Below are positions 45,758 through 55,921 of a DNA stretch of 64,000 nucleotides, piece by piece; within the stretch, counting starts at the first letter, position 1; the number at the start of each line of letters is the position of its first letter. The position numbers and the translations under genes were made by a program. This DNA comes from Bog-756 sp963725275 (GTDB lineage Bacteria; Actinomycetota; Acidimicrobiia; Acidimicrobiales; RAAP-2), in contig CAVRXS010000001.1 of assembly GCA_963725275.1 (NCBI GenBank), positions 372,001 to 436,000 on the forward strand. The letters are read 5' to 3'. Under the pieces are notes generated by a model. The model was not told the DNA's origin. It was given only the letters and a program-made list of their open reading frames with translations, and did no database searches.

Positions 45758-46060
45758 ATGAAGACACCGATCGCCGCCGCCGCGGCCTTCTGCGTGGGCT
45801 ACGCCCTGGGTTCGAGGGGTACCGCCGGCCAGCGGCTCCGGGTCGTCGGGCAGGCACGGCGCAGCACCCCGGTGGCGGGCACAGCGAACCTGGCGGGTGC
45901 GAAGGCCAAGGCCGTCGTCCTGCTGGGGGCCGAGCGGGTCCGGGACACGATCGGGGTTCGCCTCGGATGGCGCGACGGCGACGAGGCGGCCGACGCCCTG
46001 GTGGTCGAGATGGCCGGCGACCTGGCCTCGGCGCTCAAGGGCCGACGGGTCTCCGCCTGA
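45758..46060 (+). CDS. Small hypothetical protein with N-terminal hydrophobic segment
   Basis: 100 residues from ATG 45758: MKTPIAAAAAFCVGYALGSR is a short hydrophobic segment with a GYxLGSR motif, common in small actinobacterial YtxH-like proteins. The rest is basic and helical (AKAKAVVLLGAERVRDTIGV). Probably membrane-associated. Function unknown. Convergent with rpoD. Confidence 0.6.
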   Translation: MKTPIAAAAAFCVGYALGSRGTAGQRLRVVGQARRSTPVAGTANLAGAKAKAVVLLGAERVRDTIGVRLGWRDGDEAADALVVEMAGDLASALKGRRVSA

Positions 46061-46090
46061 CCGCTCGCCGGCAACTGGCCGGAGTGCCGG

Positions 46091-47533
46091 TCAGTCCTCT
46101 TCGAGGTAGTCGCGGAGCAGCTGGGCAGACTCCGGTCGCCGCAGCTTTGCGAGGGTCTTCGCCTCGATCTGGCGGATCCGCTCACGCGTCACGCCGAACG
46201 CCTGCCCGACCTCCTCCAGGGTCCGGATCTTGCCGTCCTCGAGCCCGAAGCGGAGCCGGACCACGTCCTGCTCCCGCGGCGAGAGGTGACCGAGCGCCTC
46301 ACGGAGCGCGTCGTCGAGCATCATCCGGGCCGCGGCGTCGTCGGGAACCACGGCTTCGCGGTCCTCGATGAGGTCGGAGAGGCTGAAGTCGTCCTCGTCA
46401 CCCATGGGCTGCTCGAGCGAGACCGTGTCCTGATTGATCCGCTGGATCTCCCGCACCTTGTCGATGGTGAAGTCCACCCGGCCGGCGACCTCCTCGGCGC
46501 TCGGCTCGCGTCCGAGCTCCTGGAGGAGCTGGCGCTGGGCCCACACCACCTTGTTGATGGTCTCGACCATGTGCACCGGGATACGGATGGTCCTCGCCTG
46601 ATCGGCGATGGCCCGGGTGATCGCCTGGCGGATCCACCAGGTCGCGTATGTCGAGAACTTGAACCCCTTGGTGTGGTCGAACTTCTCGACGGCCCGCATG
46701 AGCCCGAGGTTCCCTTCCTGGATGAGGTCGAGGAAGGCGAGGCCCCGGTTGCGGTAGCGCTTGGCGATCGACACCACCAGGCGCAGGTTCGCCTCGATGA
46801 GCGCCTCTTTGGCCTGCTGACCGCGTCGCACGGCCAGCCGGTCGGTGGTTCGTTCGGTCCGGCTGAACTCCCCGTCCGCGATCTCGTCGGCGGCCAGCCG
46901 TGCCGAGGCCTCGTTCCCGGCCAGGATTCGCTCGGCGAGCTCCACCTCGAGCGAGGCGTCGAGGAGCTTCACCTTGCCGATCTCCTTCAAGTACATGTGG
47001 ACCGGATCGGCGGTCGAGCCCCGGAAGCTGTCCCCCTCGCCGAACCCGTCGCTCGCCGCGCTCCGTGGAGCCCGCGGCTTCTTCGGCACCCGGGGCGGTG
47101 CAACCAGGGTCTCCGCCGTGGCAGCAGGGCCGCGGCCGTTGGCGTGGGTGCGCACCGCGACCTGTTCCGGTACCACGAGGACATCGAGGGTGGCCGCCTC
47201 CTCGCCCTGCCCCGCCGGGTAGCACTCGCGCAGGTGTCCGGAGACTTCGTGGGCGACCGCGACCGACATCGGGACGATGGTCGTCTCGCCTGTGTCGTAG
47301 GTGAACTCGATCCCGGCGGCACGGATCCGCTCGACCATCCCGGTGATGAGGTCGGCGCTCAACTCCACCGATCGGAGCACCGTCATCACCTCGTCCTGGG
47401 TCAGACCGCCCTGGAGGCGCCCCCGCTGGATGAGTGCTTCGAACTGGTCGACCGGGAGTACGTCGAGCGGAGACAACCCTGGATCGTCCCTCCCCGTTAT
47501 GTGACGTGGCGGGACTGCCTGCCTGGCCGTCAT
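46091..47533 (-). CDS. rpoD: Primary RNA polymerase sigma factor
   Basis: 480 residues. Region 1.2 has DPVHMYLKEIGKVKLL; region 2 has EANLRLVVSIAKRYRNRGLAFLDLIQEGNLGLMRAVEKFD and TYATWWIRQAITRAIADQARTIR (long motif, residues about 240-310); region 3 has IPVHMVETINKV; region 4 has LSPREQDVVRLRFGL and VTRERIRQIEAKTLAKLR. All primary-sigma signatures are intact. The acidic N-terminal region 1.1 is about 170 residues. The ATG overlaps the dnaG stop by four bases, the classic dnaG-rpoD coupling. Confidence 0.97.
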   Translation of the reverse strand: MTARQAVPPRHITGRDDPGLSPLDVLPVDQFEALIQRGRLQGGLTQDEVMTVLRSVELSADLITGMVERIRAAGIEFTYDTGETTIVPMSVAVAHEVSGHLRECYPAGQGEEAATLDVLVVPEQVAVRTHANGRGPAATAETLVAPPRVPKKPRAPRSAASDGFGEGDSFRGSTADPVHMYLKEIGKVKLLDASLEVELAERILAGNEASARLAADEIADGEFSRTERTTDRLAVRRGQQAKEALIEANLRLVVSIAKRYRNRGLAFLDLIQEGNLGLMRAVEKFDHTKGFKFSTYATWWIRQAITRAIADQARTIRIPVHMVETINKVVWAQRQLLQELGREPSAEEVAGRVDFTIDKVREIQRINQDTVSLEQPMGDEDDFSLSDLIEDREAVVPDDAAARMMLDDALREALGHLSPREQDVVRLRFGLEDGKIRTLEEVGQAFGVTRERIRQIEAKTLAKLRRPESAQLLRDYLEED

Positions 47534-49374
47534 CCGCCGTGCCCCGTGCCAATCATCTGCGACCTCACCACCAGCCAGGCTACCAACCTGTTCGACGCCA
47601 CGACCGAGGTGCGGGGATCGTCCAGCTCCTGGAGCCAGACGGCCACCGATGCAGCCTCCTCCATGGCCGGTGCCGAACTGCGGGCTTCGACGGTGAGGAC
47701 GGGGAGCTCACGGCGCACGACGTCTCGGACCAGCTGAGCCACCACCTCGTCGGGATCGGACCGTGGCTCCTCCACGGTCAAACGCACGAGCAGGGACTGG
47801 ACCTCCGGCGGCGCCTCGTCGATGGCCCGATGGAGATCGTCGGCCTCCACCAGCGCCTCGAAGGCGGCACGCTGCACGGGGTCGCTGAACAGCGCCGCCT
47901 CCAGCCGGTCACCGACCTCCTCCGGTCGGTGGATGGCCAGGCGCAGGGCCTCGAGCCCGGGCCGGAACTCGCGCACCGCGGCGCCGGCGTCGCGCCGAGG
48001 GGCTCGCACGGCGGGGCCGTCCGGGCCGCCCGCTTGACCGGGGGACGATCGCCGCACCGGAGACTCCGCACCGTCCGCCGGGGTCTTCGGACCCTCCCGG
48101 CGGATGCGTTCGAGACGGTCCCGGAGCGAGGTGGGCTCGAGGTGACACCGCTCGGCGACCCGCATCACGTACTGGTCGCGGACCAGATCGTCGGGGTGCT
48201 CGGCCACTGCCACGAGCGCACGGTCCGCCCCTCGGGCCCTGCCCTCAGCGGTCGAGAAGTCGGCGGCATCGAGGATGCGCCCGAGCCGGAACTCGAGGAA
48301 GGGCTTGGCCCCCTCGACAGCGGCCCGCAGGGCCCCGGGATCGTTCCGGGCCAGGTCGGCGGGGTCGGTCCCGGGGGCGAGCGCAGCGACAGCCACGTCG
48401 ACCTCGAGGCGACGCTCCCATTCGTAGAAGCGGCCGGCAGCCGACTGTCCGGCCCCGTCTGCGTCGAACGCCAGCACGATCCGGGTGGCGAAGTTCTTGA
48501 GCAGGCGCACGTGCTCCTCGGCGAGGGCCGTGCCACAGGTTGCGACGGCTCGGGGAACCCCGGCCTCGAAGCAGCCGATCACGTCGGTGTACCCCTCGCA
48601 GACCACCACCTCGCCCGTCGCGATGATGTCGTGCTTCGCCCAGTTGAGGGCGTAGAGGGTGCGTCGCTTCGAGTAGATCGGTGTCTCGGAGGAGTTCTTG
48701 TACTTGGCCGGGTCGGGGCTGCCCGGCAGCACCCGACCCCCGAAGGCCACGGGATGGCCGGAGGGATCGCAGATCGGGAACAGCACACGGGAGCGGAAGG
48801 CGTCCTGGACCCGGCCCTTGCGGTTGACGAACCCCAGCCCGGACCCGACTGCGACCTCCTCGCTCAGGTGCAGTGCGGCACAGAGGGTGTCCCACCCGTC
48901 CGGGGCCCATCCGAGGCGGAACCGGCGCACGACCTCCCCCCCGTACCCGCGGCTGCGCAGATAGTCGCGCGCATGGCCGGCGTCGGCTCCGGTCATCAGG
49001 CGCTGGTGGTACCACTCCGTGGCCTCCTCCATGGCGTCGAGGAAGACCTTGCGGCGTTGGCTGTTCCGCCCCGCGCCACCTTCCTCCCGGATGGTGATGC
49101 CGGCCCTGTCGGCGAGGCGGCGCACCGCGTCGACGAAGTCGAGGTGCTCGGTGGCGCGGACGAAGCTGATGGCGTCGCCCCGCTCCTGGCACCCGAAGCA
49201 GTAATAGAGCCCCGCTTCGGCGTTGACGCTGAACGAGGGCGTCTTCTCGCCGTGGAACGGGCAGAGCCCCACCCAGCGCTGCCCCTGCCGCTTGAGGGCT
49301 GCGTGCTCCCCGACCAGAGCCACGATGTCGGTGGCAGCCCGGACCCGCGCCACGTCCTCGTCGGGAATGCCCAT
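47530..49374 (-). CDS. dnaG: DNA primase
   Basis: 614 residues. The N-terminal CHC2 zinc finger (CPFHGEKTPSF and YYCFGC) is at about 38-62. The central catalytic core has VVCEGYTDVIGCFEAG (Toprim Glu), LAFDADGAGQSA (Toprim D-x-D) and FGGRVL. The C-terminal domain for DnaB contact is about 430-614, after a Pro/Gly/Arg linker. It synthesises replication primers. ATG start; downstream it overlaps rpoD. Confidence 0.97.
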   Translation of the reverse strand: MGIPDEDVARVRAATDIVALVGEHAALKRQGQRWVGLCPFHGEKTPSFSVNAEAGLYYCFGCQERGDAISFVRATEHLDFVDAVRRLADRAGITIREEGGAGRNSQRRKVFLDAMEEATEWYHQRLMTGADAGHARDYLRSRGYGGEVVRRFRLGWAPDGWDTLCAALHLSEEVAVGSGLGFVNRKGRVQDAFRSRVLFPICDPSGHPVAFGGRVLPGSPDPAKYKNSSETPIYSKRRTLYALNWAKHDIIATGEVVVCEGYTDVIGCFEAGVPRAVATCGTALAEEHVRLLKNFATRIVLAFDADGAGQSAAGRFYEWERRLEVDVAVAALAPGTDPADLARNDPGALRAAVEGAKPFLEFRLGRILDAADFSTAEGRARGADRALVAVAEHPDDLVRDQYVMRVAERCHLEPTSLRDRLERIRREGPKTPADGAESPVRRSSPGQAGGPDGPAVRAPRRDAGAAVREFRPGLEALRLAIHRPEEVGDRLEAALFSDPVQRAAFEALVEADDLHRAIDEAPPEVQSLLVRLTVEEPRSDPDEVVAQLVRDVVRRELPVLTVEARSSAPAMEEAASVAVWLQELDDPRTSVVASNRLVAWLVVRSQMIGTGHGG

Positions 49375-49392
49375 GGCAGGACGGTACTCTCG

Positions 49393-52291
49393 CTACCTCG
49401 CCGACCGGGTCGGACCCCTGGGTGACCGCGCGGCGGCTTTGCCCACCGATCGGGCGGACGAGGCCTTCTTGACCGGGGCCTTCCTGGTCTGGACCTTCTT
49501 GGTCTGGACCTTCCTGGCCGGTGTGTTCTGTGCCGTGGCCTTCTTTGCCGGGGCCCTCCCCGACGAACCGTTGGCCCGTGCGGCTGCCGTCTTGGTCTTC
49601 GCTCCGATGGCGGCATCGCCGGACAGCACTGCCTGGGCTGCGGCCAGCCGCGCGATGGGCACCCGGAACGGCGAACAGCTCACATAATCGAGACCGGCGG
49701 CAGCGAAGGTCGCGATCGACTCGGGATCGCCTCCGTGCTCGCCGCAGACCCCGACCTTGAGGGTCGGCCGCGTGGCCCGGCCGCGCTCGACACCGAGGCG
49801 GACCAGTTCGCCGACGCCGTCCGGATCGACCACCTCGAAGGGGTTCCGCTTGAGGAGACCCTCCTCGAGATAGGCGGACATCATCCGTCCTTCGACATCG
49901 TCGCGGCTGAACCCGAAGGTCATCTGGGTCAGGTCGTTGGTCCCGAAGGAGAAGAAGTCGGCCACTTCGGCGATCTCGCCGGCACGGAGCGCGGCCCGCG
50001 GTGTCTCGATCATCGTCCCGATGAGCACCTCGAGCGAGCCCGTCGCCTTCCTGGCGCCCCTGGATCGGGCAGCCGTGGCTGCGGGAGCCAGCGCAGCCGC
50101 CGTCTCGGCCTCGGCGACGGCGCCCTCCACCCACGAACGGGCCAGGGCCATCTCCTCGCGGCTCACGGTCAAGGGGATCATGATCTCCACGATCGGGTGA
50201 CCTCCGGCGGCCACACGGTCGAGCGCGGCCTCCATCAGGGCCCGCACCTGCATCGCGTACAACCCCGGCTTGATCACCCCGAGACGCACCCCGCGGGTGC
50301 CGAGCATCGGGTTGACCTCGTGCCAGCTCTTGGCCGCCTCGTAGAGCTTGGCTTCCTCGTCGGTCAGCCCGACGGTCGCCTCCTTGACGGCGAGCTCCTG
50401 GGTGTCGGGAAGGAACTCGTGCAGCGGCGGGTCGAGCAGCCGGATGGTGACCGGCAGCCCGTCCATGGCCTCGAGGATCGACTCGAAGTCGGCCCGCTGC
50501 GCGAGGCGAAGTGCCTCGAGGGCGGCCTCCTCCTCCACCTCGGTCGCGGCGAGGATCATCCTCCGCACCACCGGGAGCCGGTCCTCGGCGAGGAACATGT
50601 GCTCGGTCCGGCACAGTCCGATGCCCTCGGCCCCGTGTGCGCGGGCGTTGGTCGCGTCGGCCCCGTTGTCGGCGTTGGCCCGCACGCCGAGGTGTCCGGA
50701 CCGCACGTCGTCGGCCCAACCCAGGATCGTCTCGAACTCCGGGGGCGTCTCGCCCTGGATGACCGGGACCTGGCCGAGCACTACGGTGCCGTTCGTACCG
50801 TCCACCGAGATCCACTCGCCCTCGGCCACGACCACGTCGCCGACCGAGAAGGACCCGGGGCCGATGCGCAGGGACTCGGCGCCGACAACCGCGGGCTTGC
50901 CCCAACCGCGGGCCACCACCGCCGCGTGGCTGACCAGACCACCGCGGGCGGTGAGGATGCCCTTCGCGGCCAGCATCCCGTGCACGTCCTCGGGAGAGGT
51001 CTCACTGCGCACGAGCACCACCGGCTCGCCCCGTGCCGCTGCAGTCTGCGCGTCGTCCGCGGTCAGGTACACCCGGCCGACGGCGGCCCCGGGTGAGGCC
51101 GCCAGACCCTTCACCAGCACCGGGTGCCCGGTCGAGGCGAACCGCGGATGGAGGACCTGCTCGAGATGCTCGCCGGTGATCCGGCCGAGGGCTTCCTCCC
51201 TGGTCAGGGCCATCGATCGCTCCCCCACCATGTCGACGGCCATCCGGAGCGCGGCCCGGCCGGTCCGCTTGCCGACCCGGGTCTGGAGCATCCACAGCTT
51301 GCCCTGCTCGATGGTGAACTCGGTGTCGCACATGTCGCGGTAGTGGCGCTCGAGCCGTGCGAAGATCGCGAGCAGCTCCTTGTGGATGACCGGGAAGCGG
51401 TCGCGGAGCGCCGCCAGTGGCTCGGTGTTCCTGATCCCCGCCACCACGTCCTCACCCTGCGCATTGACCAGGAAGTCGCCGTACTCGCCGACTGCTCCGG
51501 TCGCCGGGTCACGGGTGAAGCCCACGCCTGTTCCGGAGTTGTCGTCGCGATTGCCGAAGACCATCGCCTGGACGTTGACCGCGGTGCCGAGGTCGTGGGC
51601 GATCCGCTCCTGCACCCGGTAGGCCACCGCCCGCGGACCGTTCCACGAGGCGAAGACGGCCTCGATGGCCCCGCGCAGCTGCTCGTCCGGATCCTGCGGG
51701 AAGGGCGACCCGGTATGGCGTTCGACGATCTGCTGGTAGGCGTCGACCAGATAGTGCAAGAGCTCGATGGGGATCCCGGCGTCCGACGAGGTCCCGGCCA
51801 GCTCTTTGGCCGCGTCGAGCAGCGTGTCGAATTCCTCCCCTGGGACGTCCAGCACGATCCGGCCGTACATCGCAACGAAGCGCCGGTACGAGTCGTAGGC
51901 GAAGCGCTCGTCGTCGGTCTGCTTGGCCAGTCCGACCACGGAGGCATCGTTGAGGCCGAGGTTGAGGACCGTGTCCATCATCCCCGGCATCGAGAACTTG
52001 GCGCCCGAACGGACCGACACCAGCAGCGGGTCGGCCGGGTCGCCGATCCGCTTCCCCATCTTCTGCTCCAGGCGGGCACGCGCCTTGACGATCTCGCCGG
52101 TCAGCCCCTCCGGCCATCCGTCCTCCATGTAGGTCCGGCATGCGGTGGTGGCGATGGTGAACCCCGGAGGCACCGGCAGCGCCGAGCACCGAGGTCATCT
52201 CGGCGAGGTTGGCGCCCTTGCCCCCGAGGAGGTCCTTCATCTCCATCGGCGGCTTGCGGTGCGAGTGGTCGAAGTCGAAGACGTACGGCAT
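49393..52291 (-). CDS. ppdK: Pyruvate, phosphate dikinase with Lys-rich tail, one frame break
   Basis: About 966 residues from ATG 52291, which is preceded by AGAGGAGA. MPYVFDFDHSHRKPPMEMKD and LLGGKGANLAEMTSVLG open the ATP-grasp domain; the frame breaks at about 52178-52182 and resumes LPVPPGFTIATTACRTYM (one extra G). The phospho-histidine is in GGLVSHAAVVARGWGKPAVV, and the C-terminal PEP domain has CGEHGGDPESI with the catalytic Cys. It interconverts pyruvate+ATP+Pi and PEP+AMP+PPi. The last 70 residues are a Lys/Ala/Arg tail (KKVQTRKAPVKKASS) absent from typical PPDK. Confidence 0.93.
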
Positions 52292-52419
52292 CGGGCGGGG
52301 TCTCCTCTGGCGGCAAGTCCGCGGTGGCACGGAAGGGGAACGATCGGCACGCTGCCGTGGTCGCCGACGGAAAGCCTACCCGGAGGGAATCGGGCCACCG
52401 GACCCCGGACGGCTCCGGG

Positions 52420-53760
52420 TCAGGTGGCGTCGAGGCGGCCGCGGATGGTGGCCAGCAGGTCGTCGACCGGCACGCGGACCTGCTCGGTGGTGTCGCGATC
52501 GCGGACGGTCACCGCGCGGTCCTCGAGCGAGTCGAAGTCGACGGTCACGCACCACGGCGTGCCCACCTCGTCCTGTCGGCGGTAGCGCTTGCCGATGGAC
52601 TGGGTGGTGTCGTAGTCACACATGACGTGGGCCTGGAGGGTCTTGAGCACTTCGCGGGCGAGGGGCTCGAGGGTCTCCTTCTTGGAGAGCGGGAGCACCG
52701 CGACCTGATACGGGGCGAGCCGCGGGTCGAGCCGAAGCACCACCCGGGCCTCGCCGCCGACCTCGTCCTCGGTGTACGAGGAGAGGAGGAAGGCCATCAT
52801 CGCCCGGGTGGCCCCCGCGGCCGGCTCGATCACGTAGGGGACGTAGCGCTCGTTGGTGCCCGGGTCGAAGTACTCGAGGCGCTCGCCGGACGCGGCGGCA
52901 TGGGCCTTCAGGTCGAAATCGGTCCGGTTCGCGATCCCCTCGAGCTCGTCCCATCCCCACGGAAAGCGGTACTCCACGTCGGCCGTGGCCGTCGAGTAGT
53001 GGGAGAGCTCCTCGGACCCGTGATGGCGCAGACGCAGATCGGAGGCGGGGATGCCGAGGTCCCGGTACCAGCGGTAGCGCTCGTCGACCCAATACTCGAA
53101 CCACCGGTCCGCCTCTGGCGGGGGGACGAAGTACTCCATCTCCATCTGCTCGAACTCACGGGTCCGGAAGACGAAGTTCTGGGGGGTGATCTCGTTGCGG
53201 AAGGACTTTCCGACCTGTGCGATCCCGAACGGGGGACGCTTGCGGGTGGTCATGAGCACGTTGGCGAAATTGATGAACATGCCCTGGGCCGTCTCGGGAC
53301 GCAGGTAGGCGACGGCGCCCTCGTGCTCGAGCGGGCCGGCATGGGTCTTGAACATGAGGTTGAAGGCGCGGGCCTCGGTGAACTCGGTCGACCCGCAGGA
53401 CGGGCAGACCCCCTCGATCTTGTCCTCCCGCCACCGCTGGTGGCAGTGGCGGCAGTCGACGAGCGGATCGGTGAAGTTGGAGAGGTGGCCCGACGCCTCC
53501 CAGACGGCAGGCGGCGAGAGGATCGCCGCGTCGAGACCGACCACGTCGTCCCGCCGCTGGACCATTGCCTCCCACCAGGCGTTCTTGACGTTCCGCAGCA
53601 GGTTCACCCCGAGTGGCCCGTAGTCGTAGGTGGATCGGAACCCGCCGTAGATCTCGGCAGACTGGAAGATGAAGCCGCGCCGTTTGCAGAGACCGACCAC
53701 CTTCTCCATCAGGTCGGCGCGCACCCCGTCCGCGTCGACGGGGTCGTCCGGCTCAGGCAT
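52420..53760 (-). CDS. glyS: Glycyl-tRNA synthetase (class II, dimeric type)
   Basis: 446 residues. Class II motifs: RRGFIFQSAEIYGGFRSTYDYGPLGVNL (about 27-55, motif 1 region), a zinc knuckle CRHCHQRW...CPSCGST, LRPETAQGMFINF, FGIAQVGKSFRNEITPQN (motif 2), and GATRAMMAFLL (motif 3). The anticodon domain has YQVAVLPLSKKE. It is the eukaryote-like alpha2 enzyme typical of actinobacteria. Its start overlaps the hemW stop by eight bases. Confidence 0.97.
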   Translation of the reverse strand: MPEPDDPVDADGVRADLMEKVVGLCKRRGFIFQSAEIYGGFRSTYDYGPLGVNLLRNVKNAWWEAMVQRRDDVVGLDAAILSPPAVWEASGHLSNFTDPLVDCRHCHQRWREDKIEGVCPSCGSTEFTEARAFNLMFKTHAGPLEHEGAVAYLRPETAQGMFINFANVLMTTRKRPPFGIAQVGKSFRNEITPQNFVFRTREFEQMEMEYFVPPPEADRWFEYWVDERYRWYRDLGIPASDLRLRHHGSEELSHYSTATADVEYRFPWGWDELEGIANRTDFDLKAHAAASGERLEYFDPGTNERYVPYVIEPAAGATRAMMAFLLSSYTEDEVGGEARVVLRLDPRLAPYQVAVLPLSKKETLEPLAREVLKTLQAHVMCDYDTTQSIGKRYRRQDEVGTPWCVTVDFDSLEDRAVTVRDRDTTEQVRVPVDDLLATIRGRLDAT

Positions 53761-54913
53761 AGAGGGGCATCGTACCGGCTGCGCCGGGACCGCCGACCCG
53801 TACGATCGCGCCCTCCGGGTCGCGCAGACGGGCGGTCACCGCGTTGGCCAGGAGGCGGCCCCGAAGGGTCAGCACGGCCCGACCGTCGACCCGGTTGACC
53901 AGCCCCTCGAGGTCCGGGTCGTCGGGCAGGGCGCCGCTCGGGACGCCCGCCGGCGTGCGGAGGGAGAGGGCGAGTGCCTCGACACGCCGCCGCGCCTCGT
54001 CGAGCACCTCCTCGCCGGCGGTCGTCGCCCGGTCGGCCGCCACGAGGGACACGTACCGGTCCGGCGTGCGGACGTTCCACCATCGCCGCCCGCCACGGTG
54101 GGAATGGGCGGCCGACCCGATCCCGCGGTACTCGCCCTGGGCCCAGTAGAGGCGGTTGTGGCGGCAGCCGTGCCCGTCGCGCGCCCAGTTGGAGATCTCC
54201 TCCCACCGGTAGCCCGCCCCGGTCAGCACCCGGTCCGCCGTCTCGTAGCGATCGGCCTGGACGTCGTCGACCGGGTGCCGGTCGGGCGACGTGCTGAGCG
54301 GTGTGCCGGGCTCGACGCTGAGCAGGTACACGCTCAGATGGGGCGGGGACGCCGGCAGTTCGAGCACCTCGCCGAGACTGCGTGCCCAGTCCTCGTCCCG
54401 CTCGCCGGCGCCGCCGATGATGAGGTCGAGGTTCCACGACGTGAATCCCGCCGAGGCCACCGCGGCGGCCGCATGGGCGATCTCCTCGGTGCCGTGCCGG
54501 CGACCGAGGCCCTCGAGCACGTGGGGTACGGTCGACTGCACGCCGAGCGAGACCCGGGTGACCCCGCCCGCCCGGTACGCCTCGAGGCGGCGCGGCTCGA
54601 CGTCCTCGGGGTTGCACTCGACGGTGACCTCGGCGCCGGGATGTCGGGGCACCGCGTCGAGGATCGAGACCAGGAGGTCGGCCGGCAGTCTCGTCGGCGT
54701 GCCGCCGCCGAAGAAGACCGAGGTGGCCGGCGGCATCCCCTCCCGCTCGACGGCTCGGACCAGCTCGGTCACGCACGACGACGCATAGGCCTCCATCAGA
54801 TGGTCGCGGTCGGTGTAGGTCGCGAACGCGCAGTAGTCGCAGCGGTGCCGGCAGAACGGCACGTGCACGTAGACGCCGAACGGAGCCGGCTCCCCCGGCG
54901 CCACGACGCCCAC
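53753..54913 (-). CDS. hemW: HemW-like radical SAM heme chaperone
   Basis: 386 residues. The 4Fe-4S cluster motif C-x3-C-x2-C is in VPFCRHRCDYCAF near residue 20, with FGGGTPTRLP, VECNPEDVE and RVSLGVQS completing the SAM-binding barrel. The HemN C-terminal region covers about 260-370. The family was long annotated as oxygen-independent coproporphyrinogen oxidase, but the HemW branch binds heme and delivers it; this protein has the single short N-terminus of that branch. It overlaps glyS and follows recO closely. Confidence 0.9.
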   Translation of the reverse strand: MGVVAPGEPAPFGVYVHVPFCRHRCDYCAFATYTDRDHLMEAYASSCVTELVRAVEREGMPPATSVFFGGGTPTRLPADLLVSILDAVPRHPGAEVTVECNPEDVEPRRLEAYRAGGVTRVSLGVQSTVPHVLEGLGRRHGTEEIAHAAAAVASAGFTSWNLDLIIGGAGERDEDWARSLGEVLELPASPPHLSVYLLSVEPGTPLSTSPDRHPVDDVQADRYETADRVLTGAGYRWEEISNWARDGHGCRHNRLYWAQGEYRGIGSAAHSHRGGRRWWNVRTPDRYVSLVAADRATTAGEEVLDEARRRVEALALSLRTPAGVPSGALPDDPDLEGLVNRVDGRAVLTLRGRLLANAVTARLRDPEGAIVRVGGPGAAGTMPLYA

Positions 54914-54914
54914 C

Positions 54915-55640
54915 TCAGGTCACCTGGCCGGTGTGGACCGATCGCAGCCGCCGATCGAGGTGCACCTCGATCGCTTCGGTGGCCAGGGCCCCGATCTCGT
55001 CGGTCACGGCCGAACGGGGCTCGGCGAGCACCCCGGACAACCCGCCCCCGAGGGTGCGCCGCAGCAGCAACAGCCCCTCGGGGGTCAGCGGACGCCCTCG
55101 CCGGCAGGTGCGGCAGAGCACGCCGCCCTCGAACAGGTCGAAGGCCACGAGCTGCGCGTCCTCGTCCTGGCCGCACGAGACGCAGGAGTCGAGCACGGGT
55201 GCCGATCCCTCGAGGGCGAGCACCTTGAGGAAGAACCCGGGGGCCACCATCGGTGAGGGGTGAATGGCGAGCGCCCCGATCGCGCCGACCGCCATCTCGT
55301 AGAGGCGGGGGTTGGCGTGCCGCTCCTGGCCGACCTGGTCGACCACCTCGAGCATCGAGAGGGCGGCCGACATCCGGTCGAGGTCCTCGCGCACCGCCCG
55401 GAAGGTGTCGATGGTCTCGACCTGGTTGATGGTGTCGAGGTCCCCGCGGCCCTGCCATCCGAGCAGGGCTACATGGGTCAGCGGCTCGAGCCGCGAGCCG
55501 AACTTGGAGGTCGTGCGGCGCACTCCTTTGGCCACGGCCCGCACCTTGCCGTGCCGCTCGGTCATCAGCGTCACGATCCGGTCCGCCTCGCCGAGCCGGA
55601 TGGTGCGTACGACCACCCCCCGATCGCGGAACTGGCTCAT
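54915..55640 (-). CDS. recO: DNA repair protein RecO
   Basis: 241 residues. N-terminal OB fold: DRGVVVRTIRLGEADRIVTL and HGKVRAVAKGVRRTTSKFG. C-terminal helical domain with the zinc-type cysteines CVSCGQ and CRTCRRG. RecO anneals ssDNA and loads RecA with RecR in recombinational repair. The ATG overlaps the upstream gene by four bases; hemW begins one base after the stop. Confidence 0.95.
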   Translation of the reverse strand: MSQFRDRGVVVRTIRLGEADRIVTLMTERHGKVRAVAKGVRRTTSKFGSRLEPLTHVALLGWQGRGDLDTINQVETIDTFRAVREDLDRMSAALSMLEVVDQVGQERHANPRLYEMAVGAIGALAIHPSPMVAPGFFLKVLALEGSAPVLDSCVSCGQDEDAQLVAFDLFEGGVLCRTCRRGRPLTPEGLLLLRRTLGGGLSGVLAEPRSAVTDEIGALATEAIEVHLDRRLRSVHTGQVT

Positions 55641-55921
55641 GGCGACGTGCCGGGCCCCTCCGGAGCACCGGTGGCCCCGGGCCCGTCGGGGCCGCTCGCC
55701 GGAGCACTGCGGTGGCTGCGACCGCCGAGCAGGTTGCTCGCGGCGATGAGCCCGAGCAGGACCGGCGGGACGACCACCAACGGGAGCACCGCCGAGAACC
55801 CGGCCATGGCCATCAGCACCACCCCGGCGTAGACGAGGAGGCCGACCACCCAGCCGGTCACGATCCAGACGCCCCCGACGTCATCGGTCTCACGTGGTCC
55901 CCGAGGAGCATCGGCGGCCAT
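55637..55921 (-). CDS. Small membrane protein, hypothetical
   Basis: 94 residues with two hydrophobic helices (GVWIVTGWVVGLLVYAGVVL and FSAVLPLVVVPPVLLGLI) and a Gly/Pro/Ser tail. Starts within the uppS stop (TGATG) and its own stop overlaps recO (ATGA), so it is embedded in the uppS-recO operon. No known family. Confidence 0.65.
   Translation of the reverse strand: MAADAPRGPRETDDVGGVWIVTGWVVGLLVYAGVVLMAMAGFSAVLPLVVVPPVLLGLIAASNLLGGRSHRSAPASGPDGPGATGAPEGPGTSP

Noticed and set aside
48245..50905. 886-codon minus-strand frame across dnaG and ppdK
   Set aside because: Arg/Gly-rich shadow in another frame of two recognised genes.
51124..53898. Very long open frame on the plus strand opposite ppdK and glyS (924 codons)
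   Set aside because: GC-rich codon shadow of two well-supported minus-strand genes; low-complexity Gly/Arg/His content and no domain.
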